Positions 26,246 through 34,682 of a DNA stretch of 64,000 bases are shown here, in pieces. The stretch is taken from positions 1 to 64,000 of the forward strand of contig NZ_BMUZ01000017.1 in NCBI RefSeq assembly GCF_014650455.1, given 5' to 3'. The notes beneath the pieces are model-generated. The model did no database searches. It was not told the origin of the DNA and saw only the letters and a program-made list of their open reading frames with translations. Source of the stretch: Streptomyces xanthochromogenes (lineage in GTDB: Bacteria; Actinomycetota; Actinomycetes; Streptomycetales; Streptomycetaceae). How positions within the stretch are numbered: position 1 is the first letter of the stretch; the number at the start of each line of letters is the position of its first letter. A program made the translations under genes and the position numbers.

Positions 26246-27364
26246 GTGAGAACGCAGCGCTGGATTGCCCAGGCCGCTACGGTCGCCCTGTTGGCGTGTG
26301 GCGGCAGTCTTCTTGCGGGCACGGATCCCGTCCGGGCCGACTCACCGGTGCGCACAGTCATATCGAGTCGGACGGCGGCAGAACAACCGACCGACGCGGC
26401 AGCCGACTTGAAGGCAGCGGCGGCTGAAAGTGCCCGCGCCTACGTCCATTCGATCGCCGTGTCGAAGCTCCCCGCCGAGCTCCGCGTCTCCGCGTGGAAC
26501 GCGCTGCGCAACTCACGTGGGGACGCGGCGATCACGGACTGGATCGCCCCCGGCGGCGGATACGCCTACACCAAGCAGCGCCTCAAGGACTCCCGGGTGC
26601 AGAACCGGACGTTTTGCGAGCGTGTGGTGAGTACGAACTCCGAGGAGTTCTCACCCGCGGTGCGCGCGGCGGCTCAGAAGGCCCTGAAGGGCACGGACGC
26701 CGACCGGGCCGCTTTCGTGAAGTCCGGCTACGCGTTGGCCCGGGAGCATGACCGCGTGACCCGTGAGGCCGATGCCCAGCGCCGGCAGGAAGTCGCCGCC
26801 GGCGACCGGGAGTTCGTCGGCACGCTCGCGACGCGGGCCCTGGGCGAGCAGGTGCGGGTGGCAGCCCAGTGGGCGGTCCGCCCCGGTGCCGCGGACGCGG
26901 ACGTCGCCGAGTTCTACAACTACGGCTGGTCCACGGCAGGGGCGTTGGACCTGGAGGCCTACCGCCTCCACGTGACCGACACCGAGACAGTGCGTCGCGC
27001 CGGCCTGACCCAGCTGATCACACAGGCCCAGGCGGCCGAGGCGGCGGTCAGGAACGCCGTCGACGCGGCGAAGGCACGGGCCGAGGCGGAGGCTGCCTGG
27101 AAGGCGGTCTCCGAGCACGCGGATGCCGCGCAGAAGGCGTGGATCGCCGAGCAGGAGGCCGCGGCAGCCCAGGCGGAGAACTGGCGGAACATCGCCAAGG
27201 CCGCCAAGGAGTCCGCCAACGGCCTCTGGAAGGCGATCGGTGACCCGGCTGAGGCCAACGGGACGTCCTGGGCCGAGGAACAGGCAGCGGCGGCCGGATC
27301 GGCTCGCTTCTGGCAGGACATGTTCCAGCAGGCCAGGAACGCGGAGAACCGCGTCAAGGGCTGA
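26246..27364 (+). CDS. Secreted ALF-repeat protein
   Basis: 372 residues from a GTG at 26246, 5 nt after GTGAGGA; a GTG at 26234 that overlaps the lectin stop (GTGA) is an alternative. Signal peptide (RWIAQAATVALLACGGSLLA). The opening ALRNSRGDAAITDWIAPGGG and later VRAAAQKALKGTDADRAAFVKSG are ALF-type repeats; a long Ala/Glu/Lys helical tail follows. No catalytic motif. It resembles the N-terminal architecture of the toxin gene downstream, and may be a truncated or accessory relative. Confidence 0.8.
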   Translation: MRTQRWIAQAATVALLACGGSLLAGTDPVRADSPVRTVISSRTAAEQPTDAAADLKAAAAESARAYVHSIAVSKLPAELRVSAWNALRNSRGDAAITDWIAPGGGYAYTKQRLKDSRVQNRTFCERVVSTNSEEFSPAVRAAAQKALKGTDADRAAFVKSGYALAREHDRVTREADAQRRQEVAAGDREFVGTLATRALGEQVRVAAQWAVRPGAADADVAEFYNYGWSTAGALDLEAYRLHVTDTETVRRAGLTQLITQAQAAEAAVRNAVDAAKARAEAEAAWKAVSEHADAAQKAWIAEQEAAAAQAENWRNIAKAAKESANGLWKAIGDPAEANGTSWAEEQAAAAGSARFWQDMFQQARNAENRVKG

Positions 27365-27464
27365 GCGCACTACGTGTCCCGGGGTGCGGCCGGCCTGACC
27401 TGCCCGCCCGCCCCGGGCGCCCGCACATCGCGCCGTTCCAACCCTTCTTTCAAACTTCCTGACC

Positions 27465-27504
27465 CTCCCCGCGCGCACGGCGGTGACGCCGTGCGCGCGG
27501 GGAG
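27465..27504 (+). terminator. Perfect 18-bp stem, 4-nt loop, before the toxin gene
   Basis: Arms 27465-27482 and 27487-27504 are exact reverse complements (CTCCCCGCGCGCACGG...), loop GTGA, followed by TCTTTCC. It ends only 35 bp before the GTG of the toxin gene. It can end the ALF/lectin message, or attenuate read-through into the toxin gene; if it is a full terminator the toxin needs its own start site within about 35 bp. Confidence 0.8.
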
Positions 27505-27539
27505 TCTTTCCGATCTCAAAACGTGGGGGGATACATCCC

Positions 27540-30500
27540 GTGATTGACAGATTCCGGCGACGAGCCGGAAGACGACGCGGTCGGGTGACCGCGGCAGCGT
27601 CGGGTGCTCTGTCGGCGACGCTGGCCCTGGCCATCCTCGCCGGCTCGACCGGCGACGCGGCGGCCGCGACGACGGCCCGTGCCGAACAGGCCTCGCTGAC
27701 CGAGACTCTGGCTTCGTTCGACCGCCTGGCCGCGTCGCTGCCGAAGGCGGCGACGGCACCGGCGGCTCCTGCGCCCTCGGAGCTGGACAAGGTGAGTGCC
27801 GAGCGTGACCGGCAACTCGTCGAGGACTACGCCGAGTTCGACGAGGAGGAGGAAGTCCGCGAGGCTGCGAGGAAGGCGCTCGACAGCAGCGACCCGAACG
27901 CCGTCAAGGAGTTCCTCGCGCACGGCGAAGCCGAGGCGCGCCAGCGTGCCAAGGACAAGGGTGCTGGCGCCGACGTCAAGAACCGTCAGCAGATCGAGGC
28001 GATGCGGGGCACCGGTGGGCCGGTGTTCAACGCCGAGGTCGAGCGTGTCCTGAAGGGCGACGCCAGGGCACGTGCGGATTTCCTCGCGTTCGGCGCGGAC
28101 ATCGCTCGCACGCAGGACAAGAAGAACGAGCAGAACGCCAAGGAGCGCGCGGCGGAACTGCGTAAGCGCGTCGAAATGCTCGTGGCTTCGGGCGGACCCG
28201 AGGTCAAGAAGGCCGCGGCGGCTGCCCTGGCCACGAACGACGACAAGGTCATCGCCGAATTCCTCGACAAGGGATACCTGGTCGCGGAGAACAAGGACGC
28301 CGCGGATCGGGCAGCTCACGAGAAGGCCCTGAAGGACGCACAGGAGGCCGCGGACAAGCTCCGCGACCTGGCCGAGAAGGCCGCCCGCGCCGCCGAGGCG
28401 CGTACGAAGCTGATTGCCGCGCACGGCGATGCGGTCAAGGCCCTCAAGGAAGCGTCCAACGCGATGACTTCCGCGGCCGGGCAGGCACGCCAAGCGGACC
28501 GGATGCTGTCTGCCGACCGTGCCGGCAAGGCGCTGTCCTCCTACGACGGAGTCAAGGCCGAGGCCGCGCGCCAGGTCACCATCGCCAACGACGCGGCCAG
28601 GGCGGCCAAGGTCGCGGCCGCGCAGGCGAAAGTCCAGGCGGACGTTCTCGTCGAGACCGGCCTGACCTACGGCACGCAGTGGTCCGACGTCGCCTCAGGT
28701 ATCGCGGCAGCTGCTGAGGCAGCGGTCAAGGCCGGCCAGACCGCCCAGAAGGCGATCGAGGCCACCGAGGCCGACGCCAAGGGCCTGAACGCCAAGAACC
28801 AGGCCCAGTTGCACGAGCAGCAGGCCAAGGCGTGGCGAGCGAACGCCGTCGAGCACGCCAAGGTCGCGGCCTCGCTGGCCGACGCCGCCGGCAAGCAGGC
28901 CCAGATCGCGGCCGACGCGGCCTCCCGTACCAAGACGGCTCGCATCGCGGCCGAGAAGGCCGAGAAGGAGGCCTGGGAGCACGCGAAGAAGACCCGCGAG
29001 GCTCGGGAGGAAGCTCAGCGCCAGGCGAAGATCGCGGCCGAGCAGCGCGCGATCGCCGAACGCGAGCGCGATCTCGCGGCGCAGGCACGCGCCCGGGCCG
29101 AGAAGGAGCGGAACACCGCGGCGGCCGCACGAGCGCGTGCGGAGGCCGAGGCACGCACGGCTTCGGCGGCCCGAGCCGAGGCCCAGGCAGCCGGCGCCAC
29201 AGCGGCACAGGCCCGCGCGCACGCCGCCGAGCAGGAAGGCATCGCGTCCAAGGCGGACGAGAATGCCCGAGGCGAAGAGACCAACGCCCGCAATGCCCGC
29301 GAAAAGGCTCACAAGGCTGAGCAGGATCACAACGCTAAGGAAGCCCGGGCACAGGCCACCGAGGCGATCGCGGCCAAGGTCCGCGGTACCGCGGACGCCG
29401 CTATGGCAGCGAACGCTGCGGAGTCGGCGCGGGCGGAAGCCAACACCGCCAAGACGGCAGCCGGTGAAGCCCGGGGCGCGGCCAACACGGCAAGCGGCGC
29501 GGCAGTACGCGCGCGGTCCGCGGCAACCGAGGCCGCAGGAGCGGCAGCTCGGGCACGGGCCGCAGCGGCAGAGGCAACGGCGCATGCTGCTCGCGCCAAC
29601 GCGGCGGCGAACAAGGCCGAAGCAGCGGCTGCGGCCGCCAACGCTGCAGCGAACAAGGCCGAAGCGGAAGCCGCCAAGACCCACGCCGCGGCACAGCGCG
29701 CCAACGCGAGCGCGGCTGAAGCCACCTTGCAGGAAGCCCGCGCGGGCATGGCCGCCCACGAGTCCGCCCGCCTGGCAGGTCTGGCCGCGATCGAGGCGAA
29801 CAACGCCCTGCAGGCCGCCAACCGCACCAAGGCAGAAGCCGAAGGCGCCACCCGTGAGGCCGCGATGGCCAAACTCCAGTCCGGTATCGCGGTGCAGGCC
29901 GCGAACGCTGCCCGCACGACCGCGGCCGGCATCGCAGACCCTGCCAACACCGCCATCGCGCTGACCGCGTCTTTCTCCGGCAAGGACATCGACGCGGACT
30001 TCGCGGCCCTGGTGGCCAAGGACGCCCTGGAGATGGGGCAGGAACAGGTCACTTCCGCCGAAGCGAAGGCGGCCGAGGCAGTCAAGGCCGCCGACTCCGC
30101 AGCGGCCGCTGCAAAGCGCGCAAGTGCCGAAGTGGCCCCGGCGTTCAAGGCAGCCGCGGACGCCGCACGGTCCTCCGCCAACGCCGCACGCTCGACCGCG
30201 GCAGCCATGAAGTCCGCCGCTCAAGCGGCAGAAGACGGAGCCAGGGCGAGAGCAGCGGCGGCACGGGCCATCGAGGCCGACGCCCAGGCCCAGGCCGACG
30301 CCAAACTCGCCCGCCAGAGCGCCAACCAGGCCTACGCGGACGCTGCGGCCGCACGCCAGGCAGCCAACCAGGCCGAGGCCGAGGCAGCACGAGCACGCGG
30401 CGCCGCGGCCGAAGCCGACCAGCACGCCTCCGCGGCTGCTGGCGCTGCTGACCTTGCCGAACAGGAGGCTGTGGTCGCCCAAGGCGTGGCAACACAGGCG

Positions 30501-31844
30501 GAGAAGGATGCCACCGACGCCGGCAAGCTCGCCGACTCCGCCGAAGAACACGCCAAGTCGGCGGAGACAGCCGCCAAGAACGCCGAAACCTACGCCAAGG
30601 AGGCCGACGAAGCAGCGAAGAAGGCCGAAGAGTACCAGCGCGAACAGGAACGCAAGCGCCGTGAGGAGGCCGTCGGGCAGGACGGCAAGGGCGGCGGTCC
30701 TGAACTGACCGCGCAGGAGAAGTGGGCGCTCCAGCAGTCGGGCATGTCGCCCGAGGAGTACGAGAAAGCTCGCGCACTCGCCAACAAGGACATCACGGAC
30801 TTCTTGATCGAGAACGGCGGCCAGATCCTGGTCGACCTCCTTTTCGGAGACATCAAGGAGTGCTTGACCGAAGGCAATATCGAAAGCTGCGTCTGGGCGG
30901 TGATCGGCGCTCTTCCCGTAGGCAAGATGATCACCGTCCTCAAGAAGTCTCCGGAGATCGCCAAGGCCCTCACCCGCATCACCGGAGGAATCGGGAAGTT
31001 CCTGGAGGAGTCAGCTGCAGCGAAGAAGATCATCGGCAAAGGCAAGGAGGCCCTTCAGAAGCTCGAGAAGAGCCCCGTATGCCGGGTGAAGGCAAAGGCT
31101 AACAGTTTCACTCCGGAAACTCCCGTGCTGATGGCTGGCGGAGCACGCAAGCCGATCGGTGACGTCCGGGTCGGGCAGCAGGTGCTGGCCACAGATCCGG
31201 AATCCGGAAAAACAGAGGCGCGAACCGTCACTGACGTGATCGTCGGCACGGGGCAGAAAAACCTCGTCCAGATCACCATCGACACCGACGGAGAGGCCGG
31301 CAACGCTACAGGCGTGGTTACCGCCACAGGCGGCCACCCGTTCTGGGTGGCAGACCAGGGGCGTTGGTTGGCTGCCGCGGCGCTCAAGGCGGGCGACCAG
31401 CTGCGCACCCCTGACGGTGAGCTCCGCAAGGTCGTTGGCACGCGCTCGTGGACCGAGTTCCACACGGTGTACAACCTCACCGTCGATGGTCTCCACACGT
31501 ACTATGTCCTGGCGGGCGCCACGCCGTTCCTGGTGCACAATTCAAATTACGCGTGGTGCACGGACGACGTGCGGATCGAAGAAGCTGACCTCATCGCCCA
31601 AGGACACGCGCAGAGCAAGCACGCGGGAGACTTCCCTGGCATGTCGGTGGACGATCTCGTCAAGCTCGCGCAGGACGTCATGACGAACCCATCGCGTACC
31701 AAGGATCTGGCCCGCGGACGGAAGGCCTACCTCGGAAAGGACGGGACGACCTTCGTAGTCCACAATCCGAACGCTGAGGACGCGGGATCGATCTACCGCC
31801 TGGATCCGACTAAGCTGGAAGACTATTGGGCAGGACTGGAATGA
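27540..31844 (+). CDS. Secreted polymorphic toxin: ALF repeats, long coiled coil, HINT domain, C-terminal toxin domain
   Basis: 1434 residues from a GTG at 27540, 9 nt after GGGGGG. A signal peptide (residues about 20-45) is followed by three ALF repeats (about 106-138, 161-190, 221-250), then some 780 residues of Ala/Glu/Lys/Arg-rich coiled coil (about 260-1040). A pre-toxin region with two hydrophobic helices (ENGGQILVDLLFG, VWAVIGALPVGKMITVL; about 1085-1145) precedes a HINT domain (about 1188-1335: NSFTPETPVLMAGG, ATGGHPFW, HTYYVLAGATPFLVHN). The last 99 residues are a distinct domain with two histidines (GHAQSKHAG) and YWAGLE at the end, probably the toxic part released by HINT cleavage. 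Similar proteins act in contact-dependent competition. No known toxin family recognised with confidence. Confidence 0.88.
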   Translation: MIDRFRRRAGRRRGRVTAAASGALSATLALAILAGSTGDAAAATTARAEQASLTETLASFDRLAASLPKAATAPAAPAPSELDKVSAERDRQLVEDYAEFDEEEEVREAARKALDSSDPNAVKEFLAHGEAEARQRAKDKGAGADVKNRQQIEAMRGTGGPVFNAEVERVLKGDARARADFLAFGADIARTQDKKNEQNAKERAAELRKRVEMLVASGGPEVKKAAAAALATNDDKVIAEFLDKGYLVAENKDAADRAAHEKALKDAQEAADKLRDLAEKAARAAEARTKLIAAHGDAVKALKEASNAMTSAAGQARQADRMLSADRAGKALSSYDGVKAEAARQVTIANDAARAAKVAAAQAKVQADVLVETGLTYGTQWSDVASGIAAAAEAAVKAGQTAQKAIEATEADAKGLNAKNQAQLHEQQAKAWRANAVEHAKVAASLADAAGKQAQIAADAASRTKTARIAAEKAEKEAWEHAKKTREAREEAQRQAKIAAEQRAIAERERDLAAQARARAEKERNTAAAARARAEAEARTASAARAEAQAAGATAAQARAHAAEQEGIASKADENARGEETNARNAREKAHKAEQDHNAKEARAQATEAIAAKVRGTADAAMAANAAESARAEANTAKTAAGEARGAANTASGAAVRARSAATEAAGAAARARAAAAEATAHAARANAAANKAEAAAAAANAAANKAEAEAAKTHAAAQRANASAAEATLQEARAGMAAHESARLAGLAAIEANNALQAANRTKAEAEGATREAAMAKLQSGIAVQAANAARTTAAGIADPANTAIALTASFSGKDIDADFAALVAKDALEMGQEQVTSAEAKAAEAVKAADSAAAAAKRASAEVAPAFKAAADAARSSANAARSTAAAMKSAAQAAEDGARARAAAARAIEADAQAQADAKLARQSANQAYADAAAARQAANQAEAEAARARGAAAEADQHASAAAGAADLAEQEAVVAQGVATQAEKDATDAGKLADSAEEHAKSAETAAKNAETYAKEADEAAKKAEEYQREQERKRREEAVGQDGKGGGPELTAQEKWALQQSGMSPEEYEKARALANKDITDFLIENGGQILVDLLFGDIKECLTEGNIESCVWAVIGALPVGKMITVLKKSPEIAKALTRITGGIGKFLEESAAAKKIIGKGKEALQKLEKSPVCRVKAKANSFTPETPVLMAGGARKPIGDVRVGQQVLATDPESGKTEARTVTDVIVGTGQKNLVQITIDTDGEAGNATGVVTATGGHPFWVADQGRWLAAAALKAGDQLRTPDGELRKVVGTRSWTEFHTVYNLTVDGLHTYYVLAGATPFLVHNSNYAWCTDDVRIEEADLIAQGHAQSKHAGDFPGMSVDDLVKLAQDVMTNPSRTKDLARGRKAYLGKDGTTFVVHNPNAEDAGSIYRLDPTKLEDYWAGLE

Positions 31845-32236
31845 CGTCTGAAGATGCGGTGGCGGCGGGCGAACTGCTTGCCGATAATGAGATCGCCCTG
31901 CTGCGACGCGCCCTCCTGGAGTGGTGCGGGCCGGCTCGATGCAGCGACCAACTGGCCGTCGGAATGGGGTTCACGGATGCGCAGCACCTGGTTGACCAGT
32001 GCCTCGCGCTTCGTAGCGCGCTCGCCTCGGATGATCCGATCTCTCCGGTGGAGTGGGCGCGTGTGCTGCTTGCGGTGGAGATCGTCTTCGCGAGCGACCT
32101 GATGGGGTCGGGAGTCGAATGGCCGACTACCACCGGACTCGACGATGAGCCGACCATCACCACGCTGCGCGTGATTCAGCGGAAGTTGGCCAGGACCATC
32201 CGGCCTTACTACGGGAAGACCCCGAGCGGTCACTGA
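31841..32236 (+). CDS. Candidate immunity protein for the HINT toxin
   Basis: 131 residues, ATG overlapping the toxin stop (ATGA at 31841), so it is translationally coupled. An all-helical, acidic protein with no signal peptide (DAVAAGELLADNEIALLRRA ... SPVEWARVLLAVEIVFASDL). The position directly after the toxin domain and cytoplasmic location are what is expected of a cognate immunity protein. No known immunity family was recognised. The assignment rests on position. Confidence 0.75.
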   Translation: MTSEDAVAAGELLADNEIALLRRALLEWCGPARCSDQLAVGMGFTDAQHLVDQCLALRSALASDDPISPVEWARVLLAVEIVFASDLMGSGVEWPTTTGLDDEPTITTLRVIQRKLARTIRPYYGKTPSGH

Positions 32237-32263
32237 TCCCGGGAGCACCCGGCACCGCTGTCA

Positions 32264-32307
32264 ATGAGGCAGGGCGGTCACTCTCACGAGTGACCGCCCT
32301 GCCTCAT
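32264..32307 (+). terminator. Perfect 20-bp stem with 4-nt loop and T-rich tail
   Basis: Arms 32264-32283 and 32288-32307 (ATGAGGCAGGGCGGTCACTC and its complement) flank TCAC; CTTTCTT follows. It closes the toxin-immunity transcript 27 bp after the immunity gene stop. Confidence 0.9.
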
Positions 32308-32718
32308 CTTTCTTGCGGGGCGTTGTCACGTTGTTGGGGGTGTGAGTGGTTGAGGGTCGGCTGCTATACCCCAACCAAAGCGCCGCGCTCACCGAGTCGG
32401 GTATGTCGTGGACATACCCCCTCCACATCTTGACCCCAGATAAACCCGCACACCGCTGCTGGCGCTCCGGCGGCAGACTTATGGAGAATCTTTAGCTGCT
32501 CCAGCAACAGTCTGGTGCATAAATCTAAGGTGAAGAAAGGGTGCGGGCTTCAGCTGGACCACGTCAGACAGGTGGCAGCCGATCCCACGGCATCGCCCCT
32601 CGCCTGACGGGGCGTCGGGGCGTCGGGGCGCCCGTCCAAGCTGAGCCCAGGCCGACCGGGTCGAGGGCTTCACGGCCCGCTGCTCCGCGGGGCTTCACGG
32701 CGCCCTCCGCGCTCGTGG
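32308..32718. other. Non-coding gap with a 9-bp palindrome
   Basis: No convincing gene. GGGTATGTC (32399-32407) and GACATACCC (32411-32419) form a perfect inverted repeat with a 3-nt spacer, operator-like or a weak hairpin. The stretch 32470-32540 is AT-richer than its surroundings. A 64-codon minus-strand frame (32479-32673) has no protein-like features. Confidence 0.4.
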
Positions 32719-33696
32719 TCAAACCCCCAGCTCGACGAGGGTCGGCGGGTCGGCGCCCTCGCGGGTGCACGTGAGCGCCGCCACGCGGGCCGCCAGGTCG
32801 AGGGCCGGGGCCAGCTCCGGTGTCGGGTCCGGGGCGGCGATGGCCCGGTGCAGCCTCTGGCGGGCCTGCTTCCCGGCAGCCGGACCGTGCCCCTCGGCGA
32901 GTAGCCCTCGCATCATCAGCCCGCTCAACAGACCCGCCATGAAGGCGTCTCCGGCACCCACCGTGTCCACCACCTCGACCTGCCGGCCAGGCACCACAAG
33001 GTCACCTCCGCGCCAGTAGGCGTGCGCGCCCTCTGCGCCCAGGGTGAGGACGACCAGCGCGGGCCCGGCGGTCGCCCACTCACGCGCGACGTCCGCGGGG
33101 GCGCGGGCGGGGTAGAGCCAGGCGAGGTCCTCCTCGCTCGCCTTCACCACGTCACTGAGCGAGACGAGTTGTTCGATGCGCGGCCGTTCCGCCGCTGGGC
33201 CGCGCAGCAGGGCGGGCCGCAGGTTCGGGTCGTAGGAGATGGTCGCCGAACCGTGGGCCTCCCGCACGGCAGCGAGCACGAGGTCCGCGCCCGGTGCCAG
33301 GGCCGTCGCGATGGACCCCGTGTGCAGATGGCTCGGCATGCCCACGAGGGTGGGCAGGATCGTGCTGCGCGCCGGTGCCCACCGGATGTCGAACTCGTAC
33401 GTCGCCGACCCTGCGCGGTCGAGCCGGGCGGTCGCCGAGGAGGTGGTCCCGGCCTGCACCGAACCCTCCGTCAACCGGACCCCGCTCTCCGCGAGCCGGG
33501 CGTGCGTCTCCTTGCCGAGGGAGTCGCCACCGATGTGCGTCGCGAGCTGTGGGCGGCGTCCCAGTCGGCCCAGGCCCAGGGCGACGTTGGCGGGGCTGCC
33601 GCCGGGCCGGGCGACTTCGCTGCCGTCCGGCAGGACGAGGACGTCCATGAGGGCCTCGCCGATGACGAGCACGCCCGCGAGGGCTTCGGGTGTCAC
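32719..33696 (-). CDS. PfkB family carbohydrate kinase
   Basis: 325 residues, GTG at 33696 overlapping the dehydrogenase stop (GTGA). N-terminal VIGEALMDV and GGSPANVALGLGRLG, and C-terminal DTVGAGDAFMAG with the catalytic Asp, are the two PfkB signatures. Members phosphorylate fructose, ribose or related sugars. Last gene in a polyol operon: the upstream dehydrogenase would oxidise a polyol to a ketose (for example sorbitol to fructose), which this kinase would phosphorylate. Fructokinase is the most likely activity. Confidence 0.9.
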   Translation of the reverse strand: MTPEALAGVLVIGEALMDVLVLPDGSEVARPGGSPANVALGLGRLGRRPQLATHIGGDSLGKETHARLAESGVRLTEGSVQAGTTSSATARLDRAGSATYEFDIRWAPARSTILPTLVGMPSHLHTGSIATALAPGADLVLAAVREAHGSATISYDPNLRPALLRGPAAERPRIEQLVSLSDVVKASEEDLAWLYPARAPADVAREWATAGPALVVLTLGAEGAHAYWRGGDLVVPGRQVEVVDTVGAGDAFMAGLLSGLMMRGLLAEGHGPAAGKQARQRLHRAIAAPDPTPELAPALDLAARVAALTCTREGADPPTLVELGV

Positions 33697-34682
33697 GGCG
33701 TGACCAGGATCTTCCGCCCGCGGCCCGCCTGGAACTGGGCGAGTGCGGCGGCGTAGTCCGTGAGCGGGAAACGGTGGCTGATGAAGACGTCCGGGTCGAG
33801 CACCCCGGCGGCGAACAGTTCGGCCGCACGCTCGTAGCTGTGCAGTACGGCCATGGAACCGGTGATGGTGATCTCCTGGTTGTAGATGCGGTACGGCTCG
33901 ATCGTGGCCCGCGCCGCGTAGTCGGCCACCCCGAACTGGAGGTAGGTGCCACCCCGTGCGACGCGGCCGAGGGCGTCCTGGATCGCGCGTTCGCTGCCGG
34001 TCGCGTCGACGACGACGTCCCAGCCGCGCGGACGCTCGATCTCGTCGGCCGAGCCCACCGCGTGCGCACAACCCAACTGCCGTGCTGTGGCCAGGCGTTC
34101 GGGGTTGATGTCGACGATGTCGACGGTGGCCGCACCCGTTCGTTTGGCCAGTTCCATCATCATGAGGCCCATGGTTCCGGACCCGTAGATCAGTACGTGG
34201 CTGGCCAGTGCGGAGCGCAGCACGTCGTAGCCGCGTACGGCACACGAAAGGGGTTCGATGAGCGCCGCGTCCTCGGTCCGGATCCGGTCGGGCAGACGCA
34301 CGCAGTTGGCTGCGGGGGCGACGGCGAACTCGGCGGCCGCTCCCCCGGTGGTGACGCCGATCGCCGCATAGCGCTCGCACAGGTTGTTGCGGCCGATCCG
34401 GCAGTAGTGGCACTCGTTGCAGTAGAGGGAAGGGTCGACGGCGACACGGTCGCCCAACGACAGGCCGTGTACCTCGGTGCCGACGCCGACGACCTCTCCG
34501 GCGAACTCATGGCCCGGAACGACGGGCAGGCTGGGGGCGAACTCGCCCTGGAGTATGTGCAGATCGGTGCCGCACAGGCCGCACGCGGCGACCTGGATCA
34601 CCACTTCCCGGGGCCCCGGCACCGGATCGTCGACCGTCTCGATCGTCACGACGCCGGGCGAGCTGATCACGGCTGCTTTCAC
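33693..34682 (-). CDS. Zinc-dependent polyol (sorbitol-type) dehydrogenase
   Basis: 329 residues, GTG at 34682 overlapping the permease stop. Medium-chain dehydrogenase: catalytic zinc ligands in CGLCGTDLH and GHEFAGEV, a structural zinc cluster CNECHYCRIGRNNLC, and the nucleotide motif IYGSGTMGLM. The sorbitol/xylitol/threonine dehydrogenase branch fits best. The operon context (polyol ABC importer, PfkB kinase) supports oxidation of a sugar alcohol to its ketose. Confidence 0.88.
   Translation of the reverse strand: MKAAVISSPGVVTIETVDDPVPGPREVVIQVAACGLCGTDLHILQGEFAPSLPVVPGHEFAGEVVGVGTEVHGLSLGDRVAVDPSLYCNECHYCRIGRNNLCERYAAIGVTTGGAAAEFAVAPAANCVRLPDRIRTEDAALIEPLSCAVRGYDVLRSALASHVLIYGSGTMGLMMMELAKRTGAATVDIVDINPERLATARQLGCAHAVGSADEIERPRGWDVVVDATGSERAIQDALGRVARGGTYLQFGVADYAARATIEPYRIYNQEITITGSMAVLHSYERAAELFAAGVLDPDVFISHRFPLTDYAAALAQFQAGRGRKILVTP

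Noticed and set aside
32479..32673. 64-codon minus-strand gene between the toxin and polyol loci
   Set aside because: No ribosome site, family motif or protein-like composition.
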